Below are positions 25,536-33,773 of a stretch of DNA of 64,000 nt, piece by piece (position 1 is the first letter of the stretch; every line of letters begins with the position of its first letter). The DNA is from Bradyrhizobium sp. 186 (GTDB taxonomy: Bacteria; Pseudomonadota; Alphaproteobacteria; Rhizobiales; Xanthobacteraceae), in contig NZ_CP082164.1 in NCBI RefSeq assembly GCF_023101685.1, positions 2,604,001-2,668,000 of the forward strand, read 5' to 3'. A model generated the notes under the pieces. That model was not told the DNA's origin and made no database searches. It saw nothing but the letters and a program-made list of their open reading frames with translations. A program made the translations under genes and the position numbers.

Positions 25536-26523
25536 ATGCCACAGACCGACACCCGCTCGCTGCAGCAGATCAAACGCGAAACAGAGCAAACGCGGGCCGG
25601 CCTGACCGATATCGTCGAGCAGCTCCGTACTAGCGTGGCGGAGACCGCGAGCGACATCCGCCAGCGCATCAGTCCCGACGCCATCAAGGCCGAGGTGTCC
25701 GACTACATCAAAAGTAGGGGTGAGCGGCTGCTAAACGACGTTACTGCCGCCGCCCGCAGGAATCCGATGCAGGCCGTGGCGGTCGGAGCAAGCGTCGCAT
25801 ATCCACTGCTGCGGCTGGCGCGAACTATACCCTTGCCGGTGCTGATGGTGGGCGCGGGCCTGTTCTTCGCCGGCTCCAAGACCGGGCAGACTGCAAAGCA
25901 GAAGGTATCCGAAGTAGTGTCCGACCTTTCGGATGAGGTCGGCCGTCGGGCCCATGATTTCGGAAATCAAGTTGAAGAGTCAGCATCCGCGGCGAAGACG
26001 TCGACCGTCTGCTTGAGCTTGCCGGTTGCCTGCGATGCGACGTCTTTCGCGGCATCGACGAAGTCCGAGGTGTGGCCCTTGATCGCTTCCGAGGAAGACC
26101 CGGCCATATCGATCGCCTTGTCCTTCAAGTCGCGCCCGGCGGAAAGTGCTTGGTCGGTCACGGTCTTTGCCGCGGTGGCGGCTTTTTCGAAGCCATGAGA
26201 TGCCGTGCCCGATCCCGTTTGATCCGTGCTCCTGAATGTTTGGGAAGGCGGCATCGCAAGTCGAAGGGGTTTCCGACTCGATCAGGACGGGCAACTTTAA
26301 CGACCTGCTGCGAGGCGCACAGTCGTTTGCGCGTCGGCAGCCGGCGGCGTTCCTAGGAATGGCTGTGCTGGCCGGCTTTGGCGTCGTCCGGTTTTTAAGG
26401 AGTTCAGCGGAGACTTCCGAAGGCGGTGGATCTGACTTTAGCGACGGAAACACCGTTGCGCGGAACAGTGCGAGGCAATCGAATGCAGATAACAACGGGT
26501 ATCGCGATGAGTTCACAAAGTAG
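25536..26523 (+). pseudogene. DUF3618-containing stress protein gene broken by an internal inversion
   Basis: The first part (25536 to about 25978, plus strand) encodes a DUF3618 domain, LQQIKRETEQTRAGLTDIVEQL, followed by a hydrophobic segment. The last part (about 26239-26523, plus strand) encodes ASQVEGVSDSIRTGNFND and a second hydrophobic segment QPAAFLGMAVLAGFGVVRFL. The middle (about 25978-26238) makes sense only on the minus strand, as an Ala/Lys-rich helical region (FEKAATAAKTVTDQALSAG, FVDAAKDVASQATGKLKQT) typical of the centre of these proteins. Restoring the orientation of the middle would give one protein of roughly 325 residues. As it stands, the plus frame reads through the inverted part to 26198 and then stops. 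Confidence 0.75.
25978..26238 (-). other. Inverted internal segment of the DUF3618 gene
   Basis: About 260 bp whose coding sense is on the minus strand while both flanks are coding on the plus strand. The minus-strand frame is open from 26254 to 25967 and has the amphipathic, Ala/Lys/Asp-rich composition expected between the two halves of the gene. I found no long inverted repeats at the two breakpoints, so site-specific inversion is not supported by the sequence alone. Borders are uncertain by about 15 bp. Confidence 0.7.
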
Positions 26524-26899
26524 CCGGTCGATACCGGAGCTTTTCAGCGACGCCGTCGGACAGCTTGCCAAACTCGTTGGCAACGAGTTCGAACTCGCTC
26601 GGGTGGAGCTCTCGGAAAAGGTAAACCAGGTCGGCCGGGCTGCCGCCATGATCGGCGCGGGCGCGGTAATCCTGATACCGGCGCTGGTGCTGCTGTTGTT
26701 CGCGCTTTCGGCGGCATTGATACGGGGCGGGTTTTCTGAGCCCGTCGCCTATCTGTTCACAGGAGCAGGCGCGGCGCTAGTTTCGGGAACGTTGATAGGA
26801 ATCGGATTGAGCCGGCTTTCCGGTGATGCTCTCAAGCCTTCGGTCACTCTTGATCAGGTGCAACGCGACAAGGCCGCGGCGAAGGAGATGGTACGATGA
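26507..26899 (+). CDS. Phage holin-family (DUF1469-like) membrane protein
   Basis: 130-residue protein with two adjacent transmembrane helices (about residues 48-75 and 82-108), preceded by SIPELFSDAVGQLAKLVGNEFELARVELSEK, the standard opening of the group annotated 'phage holin family/DUF1469' in rhizobia. An earlier ATG at 26483 (MQITTGIA...) with GAGG upstream is possible. It is not part of a prophage; this family normally sits with DUF3618 genes, as here, and probably acts at the envelope under stress. Confidence 0.85.
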   Translation: MSSQSSRSIPELFSDAVGQLAKLVGNEFELARVELSEKVNQVGRAAAMIGAGAVILIPALVLLLFALSAALIRGGFSEPVAYLFTGAGAALVSGTLIGIGLSRLSGDALKPSVTLDQVQRDKAAAKEMVR

Positions 26900-27645
26900 G
26901 TGATATTTCGGAAAAAGGATCGGACTTCTTTCGGGATCTGGGCAGTGCCGCGCGCAAGAATCCCTTATCCGCTGCGCTGATCGGACTGGGTGTATTCTGG
27001 CTCTTCACCGGCAGCCGACCTGTTGAACGGGCCGCGGATTTTGTCCGACGCACCGGCTTTGACCGCATTCCAGATGCGGCCGGCAATGCTTTTGAAGCCG
27101 CCCGTTCGACCTTTAGGTCCGGCGCCGGTTCGATCGGCGAGCACGTCACGTCAGCAAAGGACGCTCTGCGAGACGATGGCGCGGACGCTCTCGATAGTGC
27201 AACTCGCTTCGGACGGGATTATTCCGACGCTGCTTCCGATTATGCCAGATCTATTCCTGGTGCCGGGGCAGAGATGTTCGACACGGCCCGCTCCAACTTG
27301 ACTGAGCTAATCAGGACCCGGCCATTGGCGCTGGGCGCGATCGGGCTCGCGATCGGCGCGGGCATTGCAGCCGCCCTGCCTTCGAGTGAAGTTGAAGTCG
27401 TTTACCTCGGCGATACCAGCGAGACCGTTAAAGCGAAGGCCGCCGAGTTCGCCACTGAACAAACCGCTCGCGCGACGACGCTTTCAGAAAGCGTGATGGG
27501 CAACGTCACTGAGGAAGCCCGCAAACAGGGCCTCACCGTAGAGGGAGCGAAATCGGCGGTCGGAGATTTCTCGACAAGAGTCGGCCGCGTCGTCGATGCG
27601 GCGTGCAAGGGCGTATCCGAGCGGGTGACCCCGACCAAATCATGA
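26896..27645 (+). CDS. Hypothetical membrane-associated stress-module protein
   Basis: 249-residue protein starting in an ATGA overlap with the holin-like gene. It has two hydrophobic stretches, residues about 22-40 (NPLSAALIGLGVFWLFTGS) and 145-165 (PLALGAIGLAIGAGIAAALP), separated and followed by Ala/Thr/Asp-rich amphipathic segments. No catalytic motif is seen. Proteins of this layout occur downstream of DUF3618 and holin-like genes, sometimes named nutrient-deprivation-induced; the function is unknown. It is intact, although the first gene of the operon is broken by the inversion. Confidence 0.75.
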   Translation: MSDISEKGSDFFRDLGSAARKNPLSAALIGLGVFWLFTGSRPVERAADFVRRTGFDRIPDAAGNAFEAARSTFRSGAGSIGEHVTSAKDALRDDGADALDSATRFGRDYSDAASDYARSIPGAGAEMFDTARSNLTELIRTRPLALGAIGLAIGAGIAAALPSSEVEVVYLGDTSETVKAKAAEFATEQTARATTLSESVMGNVTEEARKQGLTVEGAKSAVGDFSTRVGRVVDAACKGVSERVTPTKS

Positions 27646-27885
27646 TAGGCAAGAGCAAAAGTTTGATTTGCTCAGGCGCTGCGAACACCGCGGATAGCTT
27701 CTACCTGTCGCATCCGTTGAGGCTGCAAGTTAGGACCGTTGCGTTCGTTTGTGTGGTCGATGATGGCGCCCGCTCAGCACTGACCTCATCGATCAGGATC
27801 GGTCTGAAGGGCCGGCAGACGATGAGGTTTCGGCGGTCCCACCGATCGAGTTCCTCAAGCGGGTAGAGAACGGCCTTGCCGATTC

Positions 27886-29263
27886 CTAAGAAACGGCAGC
27901 ACCTACTTTCGGCTCCAAGGGCTGGAGAACAAAGCCGAATGCCTTGGCACGTCTGTGCAAATTGTTGACCACTCGCGTACGGTAGCGCGTCTCGTAGGAC
28001 GAGGCGCCGGGATCGACGTAGTCCATTCCGTGACGGACAGCGTTGTAGAACAGGACTGCGATCTTGCGGGCCGTCGCGGTGACTGCCTTGGCCTTGCCGA
28101 TGCGGGACGACAGTCTTCTATAGAAGGCGCCGAGCGCGTCCGACGGTTACGGCAGCAAGGCGCAGAAGAGCTGCGGCCCGACCGCCGGACCGGCGCGTTC
28201 GTGACGAGAGCATTTTGCCCCCGGAGACCTTATTGCTCGGCGCCAACCCCAGCCAGGAAGTAAAATGCTTTGCACTTGGCCATGAGGTAAGGTCGTCACC
28301 GCATTCCGCGATCAGCTTCAGCGAGAGGTAAGGACCGAGGCCGTCGATGGTGGTGACGTCCTTTCCGAGCAGCCCAAACAACGACGCGCGGACGTCGAAA
28401 GCTAGAGCATTCGCTTGATCGGTTCGGTTCCGACGCCGCGAGACCGGCGGCGCTGATCCATGATCATGACCCCTATGGATAATGAGTTCCTTCAACACGG
28501 CTTCGATCTTGGCGTCGCAAGCAGATGCCTTCTCGTGGTAGGCGTCATAAAGCGCAAGTGCCTGCTCGAGCGCAAACAGATGCTCGGCGCGGTAGCTTCC
28601 GGTGAGCGCCTTCGCGATCGTCTCGGCGCTGGAGTGGCAGCTGTAATGGCGCAAGCATGCCAGCGCCTCAGGATCGCGCTGGCCAGCAAGGATCGCGCGT
28701 ATGATACGCAGGCCAGTCGCACCGGTGATGTCGGCGACGACGTGGTGCAGCTGAAGATTCATCTCCGTCAAGGCCTTCTGCATATGCTGGATGTGTGAGG
28801 CCGCGTACTCCAGCAGGCGCTCGCGCTGACGCACGTAGGCTCGCAGCTCGGCAATCTGCCCTTTGGGCCGAAAGCTGGCCCGCAGCAACCCGAACGAATG
28901 GAGCCGCTGCAGCCATTGCGCATCGCTGACATCGGTCTTGCGCCCCGGTACGTGCTTGGCATCGCGCGCGTTGACAAGAACCACGGTAAATCCCAGGGCA
29001 TCGAGAAGCTCGAAAATCGGAATCCAGTACACGCTGGTCGATTCCATGACGACGGTCTCGACGCCGCATTCAGTAAACCAGTCGACCAGCCGATGCAGAT
29101 CGGCCGTGAAGGTACCGAAGCTGCGGACTGGCTCCGGTGCGCGATCTGCGCTCACGGCAGCCATGTGCATAGTCGCTCCGACGTCGATGGCAGCCGCGTT
29201 CGAGTACACCATTGGCATCTTACCACCGTTCCTCGACTTCGATCTTTTGGGGCTCATCTCCAA
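27886..29263 (-). pseudogene. IS110-family transposase, frameshifted
   Basis: The N-terminal DEDD domain is present (NAAAIDVGATMHMAAVSAD, VVMESTSVYWIPIF, KTDVSDAQWLQRL) and so is the C-terminal Transposase_20 region (GLGPYLSLKLIAECGDDLTSW, SWLGLAPSNKVSGGK). Near 28120-28135 an indel throws the frame to a stop at 28118. The remaining C-terminus continues in another frame (LGAFYRRLSSRIGKAKAVTATARKIA in two runs, then YETRYRTRVVNNLHRR and FVLQPLEPK) to a TAG at 27888-27886. Intact homologues read straight through this point. GATTCCTAA occurs at both 27881 and 29310 and may mark the element ends. Confidence 0.82.
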
Positions 29264-29450
29264 TCCTCCTGCTGACGGCGGCGGAAGGGCTGGGCTGCGC
29301 TATTGGTCAGATTCCTAAACGGGATCGCCGGATGGCGTCACCACTCTCAAGTGCGCAACAACCCATGGACCAGGTTTTTTAACGGGGTCACGTGCCACCA
29401 AAATCGTATCGGCCGCTCCCTTCCGGTCGGCAATCTAGCGCCGGCCGTTT

Positions 29451-29603
29451 CTATCCCACAGGGGGAGCGCAGCGCCGCGCATAGTTTTTTAGAAACGAAG
29501 GTCCAACTCTCATCGAACGCCAGTTGCGCAGGGTGCCCTCGCTGATCTGGCCGCGATAACGTTCGATAACTTCACGGGACGTCAGAAACATAGGCTCGGA
29601 CAT
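29451..29603 (-). pseudogene. Small helix-turn-helix (excisionase/AlpA-like) gene, 3' frameshift
   Basis: The ATG at 29603 has GGAGG seven bases upstream. The product begins MSEPMFLTSREVIERYRG and contains ISEGTLRNWRSMRVGPSFLK, the usual DNA-binding core of short AlpA/MerR-like proteins linked to integrated elements. Relatives continue with a basic strand and a LYP..ELDAWD tail. Here the frame shifts after SFLK at an A-run (29464-29469) and the tail is replaced by chance residues, ending at 50 residues; the other frame retains ALPLWDRN. Confidence 0.55.
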
Positions 29604-29794
29604 ATGTGCCCTCCTTGTCGTCCGGACACTTCCGGAACAAAGGGGAACGATCATATTCCGCGCTCTCATCCTAGCTCGCGGTCCGATGACAGGACACGAA
29701 GAGTTTTTCGACCAATGTCCAATGTTGAAAGGGACCTCGCAGAAACCATGTTCGGCAGGGAAGGCTTGCTACTGCTTGTTCTCAGATTGAAAGT

Positions 29795-30019
29795 TTGTCG
29801 ACCGACCGCTCTTGGCGCGAAGCGGTCATTCGCCAAAAGGAGGCCGAGGCCGAACTTGTCGCCAAGGCCCCGATCCTCAGCGACAGAAGGGCGGGGACGG
29901 CGGAAACTGTCCCGCTCGACGAGGACCACGGCCTGCGAATATCCATCCGCGGCCATCCCGGGAGCTGGCCGGTTTCGATGATCAAGTTCGCGCAAAAGCA
30001 AGTTCTGGCGGGGGAATGA
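29795..30019 (+). CDS. Hypothetical protein, weak candidate
   Basis: A 74-residue frame from TTG 29795 with high-GC third positions. It has WREAVIRQKEAEAELVAKAP in the first half and PGSWPVSMIKFAQKQVL at the end. I do not recognise a family and see no clear ribosome-binding site. It lies in a stretch of decayed genes, so it may be the tail of a lost gene. Confidence 0.25.
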   Translation: MSTDRSWREAVIRQKEAEAELVAKAPILSDRRAGTAETVPLDEDHGLRISIRGHPGSWPVSMIKFAQKQVLAGE

Positions 30020-30466
30020 TTGTCTTAAACGGCTGCTCCGCTACTGGAGCTGGCACCAATCCTCGTCACCGCAGCGTCCGCCCGATCGGTGTCATCCATT
30101 CCTGAATTCCGCTCAGCTAGGCATGCAACAGACACTCGATTGTTGTTTGAACCCGCCGGCATAACTCTGGGCCCGGGGTTGGAGCGTCGCGTCCATGAAG
30201 CAGGGGAGAATACCGAATGAGCTTATGCCTCGCGCTGCTTCTCGCCGTCGTCGCGATCAACTGATGGCAGGGCTGGAAGCCCTTCAAGTATCCGTTCCAG
30301 ATACCGGGAATGTGCGGCCAACGCCTTTCAACCCTTCATAGCCAGCGCCGACGATCGAGCCGCCGAGCACCCCCTCGGCGGCTCTCACCAACAGCCGTGG
30401 ATAGGCTTCAGGCCGCGTCCGCGAAGGTGTCTCCGCCCCCGATCTTGCTGATGATGGCCGTGAAGC
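30020..30466. other. 447-bp stretch without an intact gene
   Basis: At 30217 an ATG opens a hydrophobic 15-codon frame (MSLCLALLLAVVAIN, then TGA) whose continuation past the stop, WQGWKPFKYPFQIP, looks like the rest of a small membrane protein, suggesting a nonsense-mutated small gene. From about 30440 the lost N-terminus of the following gene can be read in another frame. Nothing else is recognised. Confidence 0.4.
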
Positions 30467-30547
30467 ATGGTCACTACTTCCTATGGCCGGCTCACTCGCG
30501 ACCTGGCTGAGCCAACGTGCGCAAGCAAGGGAAAGCCGGCCCGCGAG

Positions 30548-30868
30548 ATGGCGCGGCGAGACGATCTCTACAAGGAATTCATCGCCGCGGCATCGAAGGC
30601 ATACGGTGAAGCCATTGTGAGCAACGAGCCGAACGTTCAGGAATTCGTAGCCCTCTACGCCATGATCAGCAGGATGCGGCTCCAGTCGCCGCCGCCAACC
30701 GTCGCGTGCGCCGAGAAGGTCATGCGCGCAACAATCGACACTTACTTTGCACCTGGCAAGACGATTCGCGAATTGCATGAATCGGCGCAGAGGGGATCTG
30801 GAATCGATCTGCTCAAGGACTTCAGCGAAGTCGCGCGCGAGGAGTTGCGGGCATTCACAACGCTGTAA
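30548..30868 (+). pseudogene. Hypothetical rhizobial protein, N-terminus frameshifted
   Basis: The readable part from ATG 30548 (106 residues) begins MARRDDLYKEFIAAASKAYGEA and contains VQEFVALYAMISRMRL and AREELRAF, a soluble helical protein of unknown function found in Bradyrhizobium-type genomes, to my recollection. Its normal N-terminus, a hydrophobic segment followed by ATWLSQRAQARESR, is present just upstream (about 30485-30540) but in another frame, so one indel separates the two parts. The downstream part may still be translated from the internal ATG. Confidence 0.5.
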
Positions 30869-30906
30869 CGGCGTTCCTGGCCGAACTTTCCACGCCCTCG
30901 AAGCGC

Positions 30907-31845
30907 TCAGAGCTTCGTAAATGGATTCTTGAGCAAGCTCTTGCCCGGCTTCGAGCGGGCGCAGCGGATCATGTCAATGAGGGCGCGCAGCGTGGCCGGA
31001 ACCTGGCGGTGCCCGGGATAATACAGGAACAGTCCTTCAACGGTCGGCGACCAGTCCTCCAGCACCCGGACCAGCTGCCCCGAGCGCAGAAACGGCTCGG
31101 CGAGCGCTTCGATGGTGTATGCGATGCCCAGCCCGTCAACCGCTGCACGAACTGCGAGGCCGGGGTCGTCGACCATCACCCGCCCGTCCACGGAAAGCCG
31201 GCGCGACTGGCGATTGCGCTCGAACGGCCATACGAAAACGGTGCCGTCACCCGCCCTGCGAAATTGAATGCAGCTGTGCTGGGCGAGATCGTCGGGCGCG
31301 CGTGGCGGCCGCCGACGCGTAAAGTAAGCCGGCGCACCAACGATCGCCACCTTCATTGGCCCCATCACCCGAACCGCAATCATATCGGCCGGCGCCCGCT
31401 CGCGCGGCCCAATCCCGGCGTCGAATCCCTTCGCTACGAGGTCGATCGGCGCCTCGCCCACCGCGAGTTCCAGATGGACTTCCGGGTACGTCGACAGGAA
31501 GCGTTCCCAGATCGGTGCGATGACCGCCGCCGCGGCCAGGTGCAGCGCATAGATCCGCAGCCGCCCCATGGGGCGCTGCCGCGTCTCGTTCAATCCTTCG
31601 ATCGCACCGGCGATCTGATCGATCGCCGGCCGCAGTTGCTCGAGCAGCCGCAAGCCGGCATCGGTCACCGATACGCTGCGCGTCGTGCGATTGAGTAACC
31701 GCACCCCGAGACGGTCCTCCAGCTGCCGCATCGAATGACTGAGCGCCGATGGCGTAACACCGAGCTGCGATGCCGCGGCTCGAAAGCTTAGGCGGTCGGC
31801 GACAGCGACGAACGCTGTCAGATCGACCAGATTGCCGCGATCCAT
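30907..31845 (-). CDS. LysR-family transcriptional regulator
   Basis: 312-residue LysR protein. The N-terminal winged HTH (about residues 5-62) reads LTAFVAVADRLSFRAAASQLGVTPSALSHSMRQLEDRLGVRLLNRTTRSV. The effector-binding domain follows (about 90-300) with GRLRIYALHLAAAAVIAP and GLGIAYTIEALAEPFL. The ATG at 31845 has GAGAGGA nine bases upstream; the open frame continues into the regulatory region and is rejected as a start. It is divergent from the marR-emrAB-like operon across a 120-bp region with a strong palindrome, so it may control that operon or itself. Confidence 0.9.
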   Translation of the reverse strand: MDRGNLVDLTAFVAVADRLSFRAAASQLGVTPSALSHSMRQLEDRLGVRLLNRTTRSVSVTDAGLRLLEQLRPAIDQIAGAIEGLNETRQRPMGRLRIYALHLAAAAVIAPIWERFLSTYPEVHLELAVGEAPIDLVAKGFDAGIGPRERAPADMIAVRVMGPMKVAIVGAPAYFTRRRPPRAPDDLAQHSCIQFRRAGDGTVFVWPFERNRQSRRLSVDGRVMVDDPGLAVRAAVDGLGIAYTIEALAEPFLRSGQLVRVLEDWSPTVEGLFLYYPGHRQVPATLRALIDMIRCARSKPGKSLLKNPFTKL

Positions 31846-31865
31846 TGCTGAATTCCTCTCAACAC

Positions 31866-31904
31866 CGAATGCAGTAAATATGGGATTTTCATTTGCAGCA
31901 TTCG
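31866..31904. promoter_or_regulatory. Large inverted repeat between lysR and marR genes
   Basis: CGAATGCAGTAAAT (31866-31879) and ATTTGCAGCATTCG (31891-31904) are reverse complements at 12 of 14 positions, separated by 11 bases. The repeat lies 20-60 bp upstream of the lysR start and ends about 60 bp upstream of the MarR start, where LysR or MarR proteins usually bind. The function is inferred. Confidence 0.6.
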
Positions 31905-31965
31905 TCAACATTCTGAGCAGCACTGGAACCGGATCATCCCGCCCCAAAAATTACAGACTTCCCAA

Positions 31966-32514
31966 ATGCGTGATGAGGAGCTTGCAGCGCTGGAAAGATA
32001 CGATGTCAAGCTTATCATAAGCAAGCTTACGAATGGAACCGCCGTGGAATCGAATGCGCCGACACTTGGATTTCTGCTCCACGAGGTCGCGCGATTGCTG
32101 CGGAGACGCTTTGAGCAGAACGCGCGAGACTCCGGCTTGACGCGGTCGCAGTGGCAGGTGCTGGCCTATCTGGCGAACAACGAGGGCATCAACCAATGCG
32201 GCTTGGCTGACCTGTTGGAAATCGAACCGATCACGCTTGGCCGCATCATCGACAAGCTTCAGACGCGGGGTTTGATCGAGCGGCGTCCGGATCCGTCCGA
32301 CCGGCGGGCCTGGCTGCTTCACCTGACGTCCGCCGCCCGTCCGAAACTGTCGCAGCTACGCAGGCTCGGCGAGGTCACCCGCGGGGAAGCGCTGGCCGAA
32401 GTTCCGGAAGCCGACACCGAGCGCTTGTTGAAGACACTGCAGACTCTGAAAGCAAATCTGACGGACGCTTGCGATGCGCAGGTTGCGGAATCAAAGAGAG
32501 TAAACCATGGCTAA
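31966..32514 (+). CDS. MarR-family transcriptional regulator
   Basis: Winged-helix regulator of up to 182 residues, first gene of the efflux operon. The core reads LGFLLHEVARLLRRRFEQNAR, SQWQVLAYLANNEGINQCGLADLLEIEPITLGRIIDKL and LIERRPDPSDRRAWLLHLT, the classic MarR recognition helix and wing. The N-terminal 25 residues are not typical and a GTG near 32044 would be an alternative start. It overlaps the HlyD gene by eight bases, so it probably represses its own operon and is relieved by a toxic small molecule. Confidence 0.88.
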   Translation: MRDEELAALERYDVKLIISKLTNGTAVESNAPTLGFLLHEVARLLRRRFEQNARDSGLTRSQWQVLAYLANNEGINQCGLADLLEIEPITLGRIIDKLQTRGLIERRPDPSDRRAWLLHLTSAARPKLSQLRRLGEVTRGEALAEVPEADTERLLKTLQTLKANLTDACDAQVAESKRVNHG

Positions 32515-33772
32515 TCTGAAAGGGATCAATCCCGCCAATGCCGGGGATGCAAACGCGCGCGCCGTCGAGGCGAACGTTCATCGGCTCGACCGCAATCCGT
32601 CGATTGCAAACGAACGGCCTGGCACGGCGGAAGCAGAGATGCCGCGCCCGGAAGCTCGCAAGCCCGAAGCCATGCCGCCCGGAGAACCGCACGGCCGCCA
32701 GGTCGCGGCGCCCGCCCCGGCGCCCAGGAAATCAATGCGGCGCCCGCTGATGTTTGCGCTGCTGCCGGTGGCGCTTGTCGTGGGCGGCTACTTTTATGTG
32801 ACCGGCGGCGCCGTAATGTCGACGGATAATGCGTACGTCCAGGCCGACATGGTCGGGTTGTCGACCGACGTGGCCGGCATCGTCACGCAAGTTTTGGCTC
32901 ACGACAATCAAAAGGTTGCCAAGGGCGACATCCTGTTCAAGCTGGACCCTTTGCAGTTTCAACTGGCGCTAGACCGCGCCGAGGCTCAGATCGGAAATAC
33001 CCGCAACGATCTCGTCGCGCTTCAGTCCAGCTACCGCAACATGCAGGCCCAGGTCGAGCAGGCGCAGAAAGATGTCGACTTCAACATGGTCAACTTCCAG
33101 CGCCAGGAGCAATTGATCGCCAACAACTTTACTCCAAAGGCAACCTACGATGCCGCGCGCAACACCCTGCAAGGGTCGCAGCAAAAGCTCGCCTCGCTGC
33201 AACAACAGCTGACCGGCATCGCCGCCAACCTGAATGGCGACCCCGATGCGCCGATCGAAAGCCATCCCAAATACAGGGATGCGGTGGCGGCGCGAGACGA
33301 GGCGGCGCGCCAGCTTGCGCACACAGTGGTCCACGCGCCTTTTGCGGGCATTGTGACCAACGTGCCATCGTTACAGCCCGGCCAATACCTAGCCGCCGCC
33401 GCGACCGCGTTCAACATTGTCTCGGCCGATCGCGTCTGGGTTCAGGCCAGCCCGAAGGAAACCGAACTGACCTACGTCAAGGCTGGGCAGAAGGCGTTGG
33501 TCGAGGTTGACAGCTATCCGGGCCAGCAATGGACCGGCACCGTCGACAGCATCAGCCCAGCATCGGCATCGAGCTTTTCGTTGCTGCCGGCGGAGAATAC
33601 CAGCGGTAACTGGGTCAAGGTCGTGCAGCGGATACCGATGCGTGTCAGCGTCACCAATGCGCCCGGGAAGCCACCGCTGCGCGTCGGCATGAGCGTGGAG
33701 GTGAATGTCGACACCGGACGCGCCCGCGGATTTCCCGGTTTCATAACCGATCTCTTTGGATCGGGGGGCTGA
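32507..33772 (+). CDS. HlyD/EmrA-family membrane fusion protein
   Basis: 421-residue periplasmic adaptor of a tripartite efflux pump. A Pro/Ala-rich cytoplasmic N-terminus (about 1-75) is followed by one transmembrane helix (FALLPVALVVGGYFYV), the biotinyl-lipoyl half VMSTDNAYVQADMVGLSTDVAG, a long coiled-coil hairpin (about 140-225) and the second lipoyl half TVVHAPFAGIVTNVPSLQPGQYL. It works with the MFS pump encoded next and an outer-membrane channel that is not encoded here. Gene order MarR-EmrA-EmrB matches multidrug efflux operons. Confidence 0.9.
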   Translation: MANLKGINPANAGDANARAVEANVHRLDRNPSIANERPGTAEAEMPRPEARKPEAMPPGEPHGRQVAAPAPAPRKSMRRPLMFALLPVALVVGGYFYVTGGAVMSTDNAYVQADMVGLSTDVAGIVTQVLAHDNQKVAKGDILFKLDPLQFQLALDRAEAQIGNTRNDLVALQSSYRNMQAQVEQAQKDVDFNMVNFQRQEQLIANNFTPKATYDAARNTLQGSQQKLASLQQQLTGIAANLNGDPDAPIESHPKYRDAVAARDEAARQLAHTVVHAPFAGIVTNVPSLQPGQYLAAAATAFNIVSADRVWVQASPKETELTYVKAGQKALVEVDSYPGQQWTGTVDSISPASASSFSLLPAENTSGNWVKVVQRIPMRVSVTNAPGKPPLRVGMSVEVNVDTGRARGFPGFITDLFGSGG

Positions 33773-33773
33773 A

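Noticed and set aside
26426..26506. Upstream extension of the holin-like gene frame
   Set aside because: These codons overlap the end of the DUF3618 gene in another frame and are not typical of the family N-terminus; later ATGs at 26483 or 26507 are better.
26507..26899. 'Phage holin' name taken as a sign of a prophage
   Set aside because: No other phage genes are near; this two-helix family is routinely found with DUF3618 genes in rhizobia.
30217..30264. 15-codon hydrophobic frame with a possible continuation after the stop
   Set aside because: Too short to support as a gene and the continuation needs a stop readthrough; recorded only in the description of the gap.
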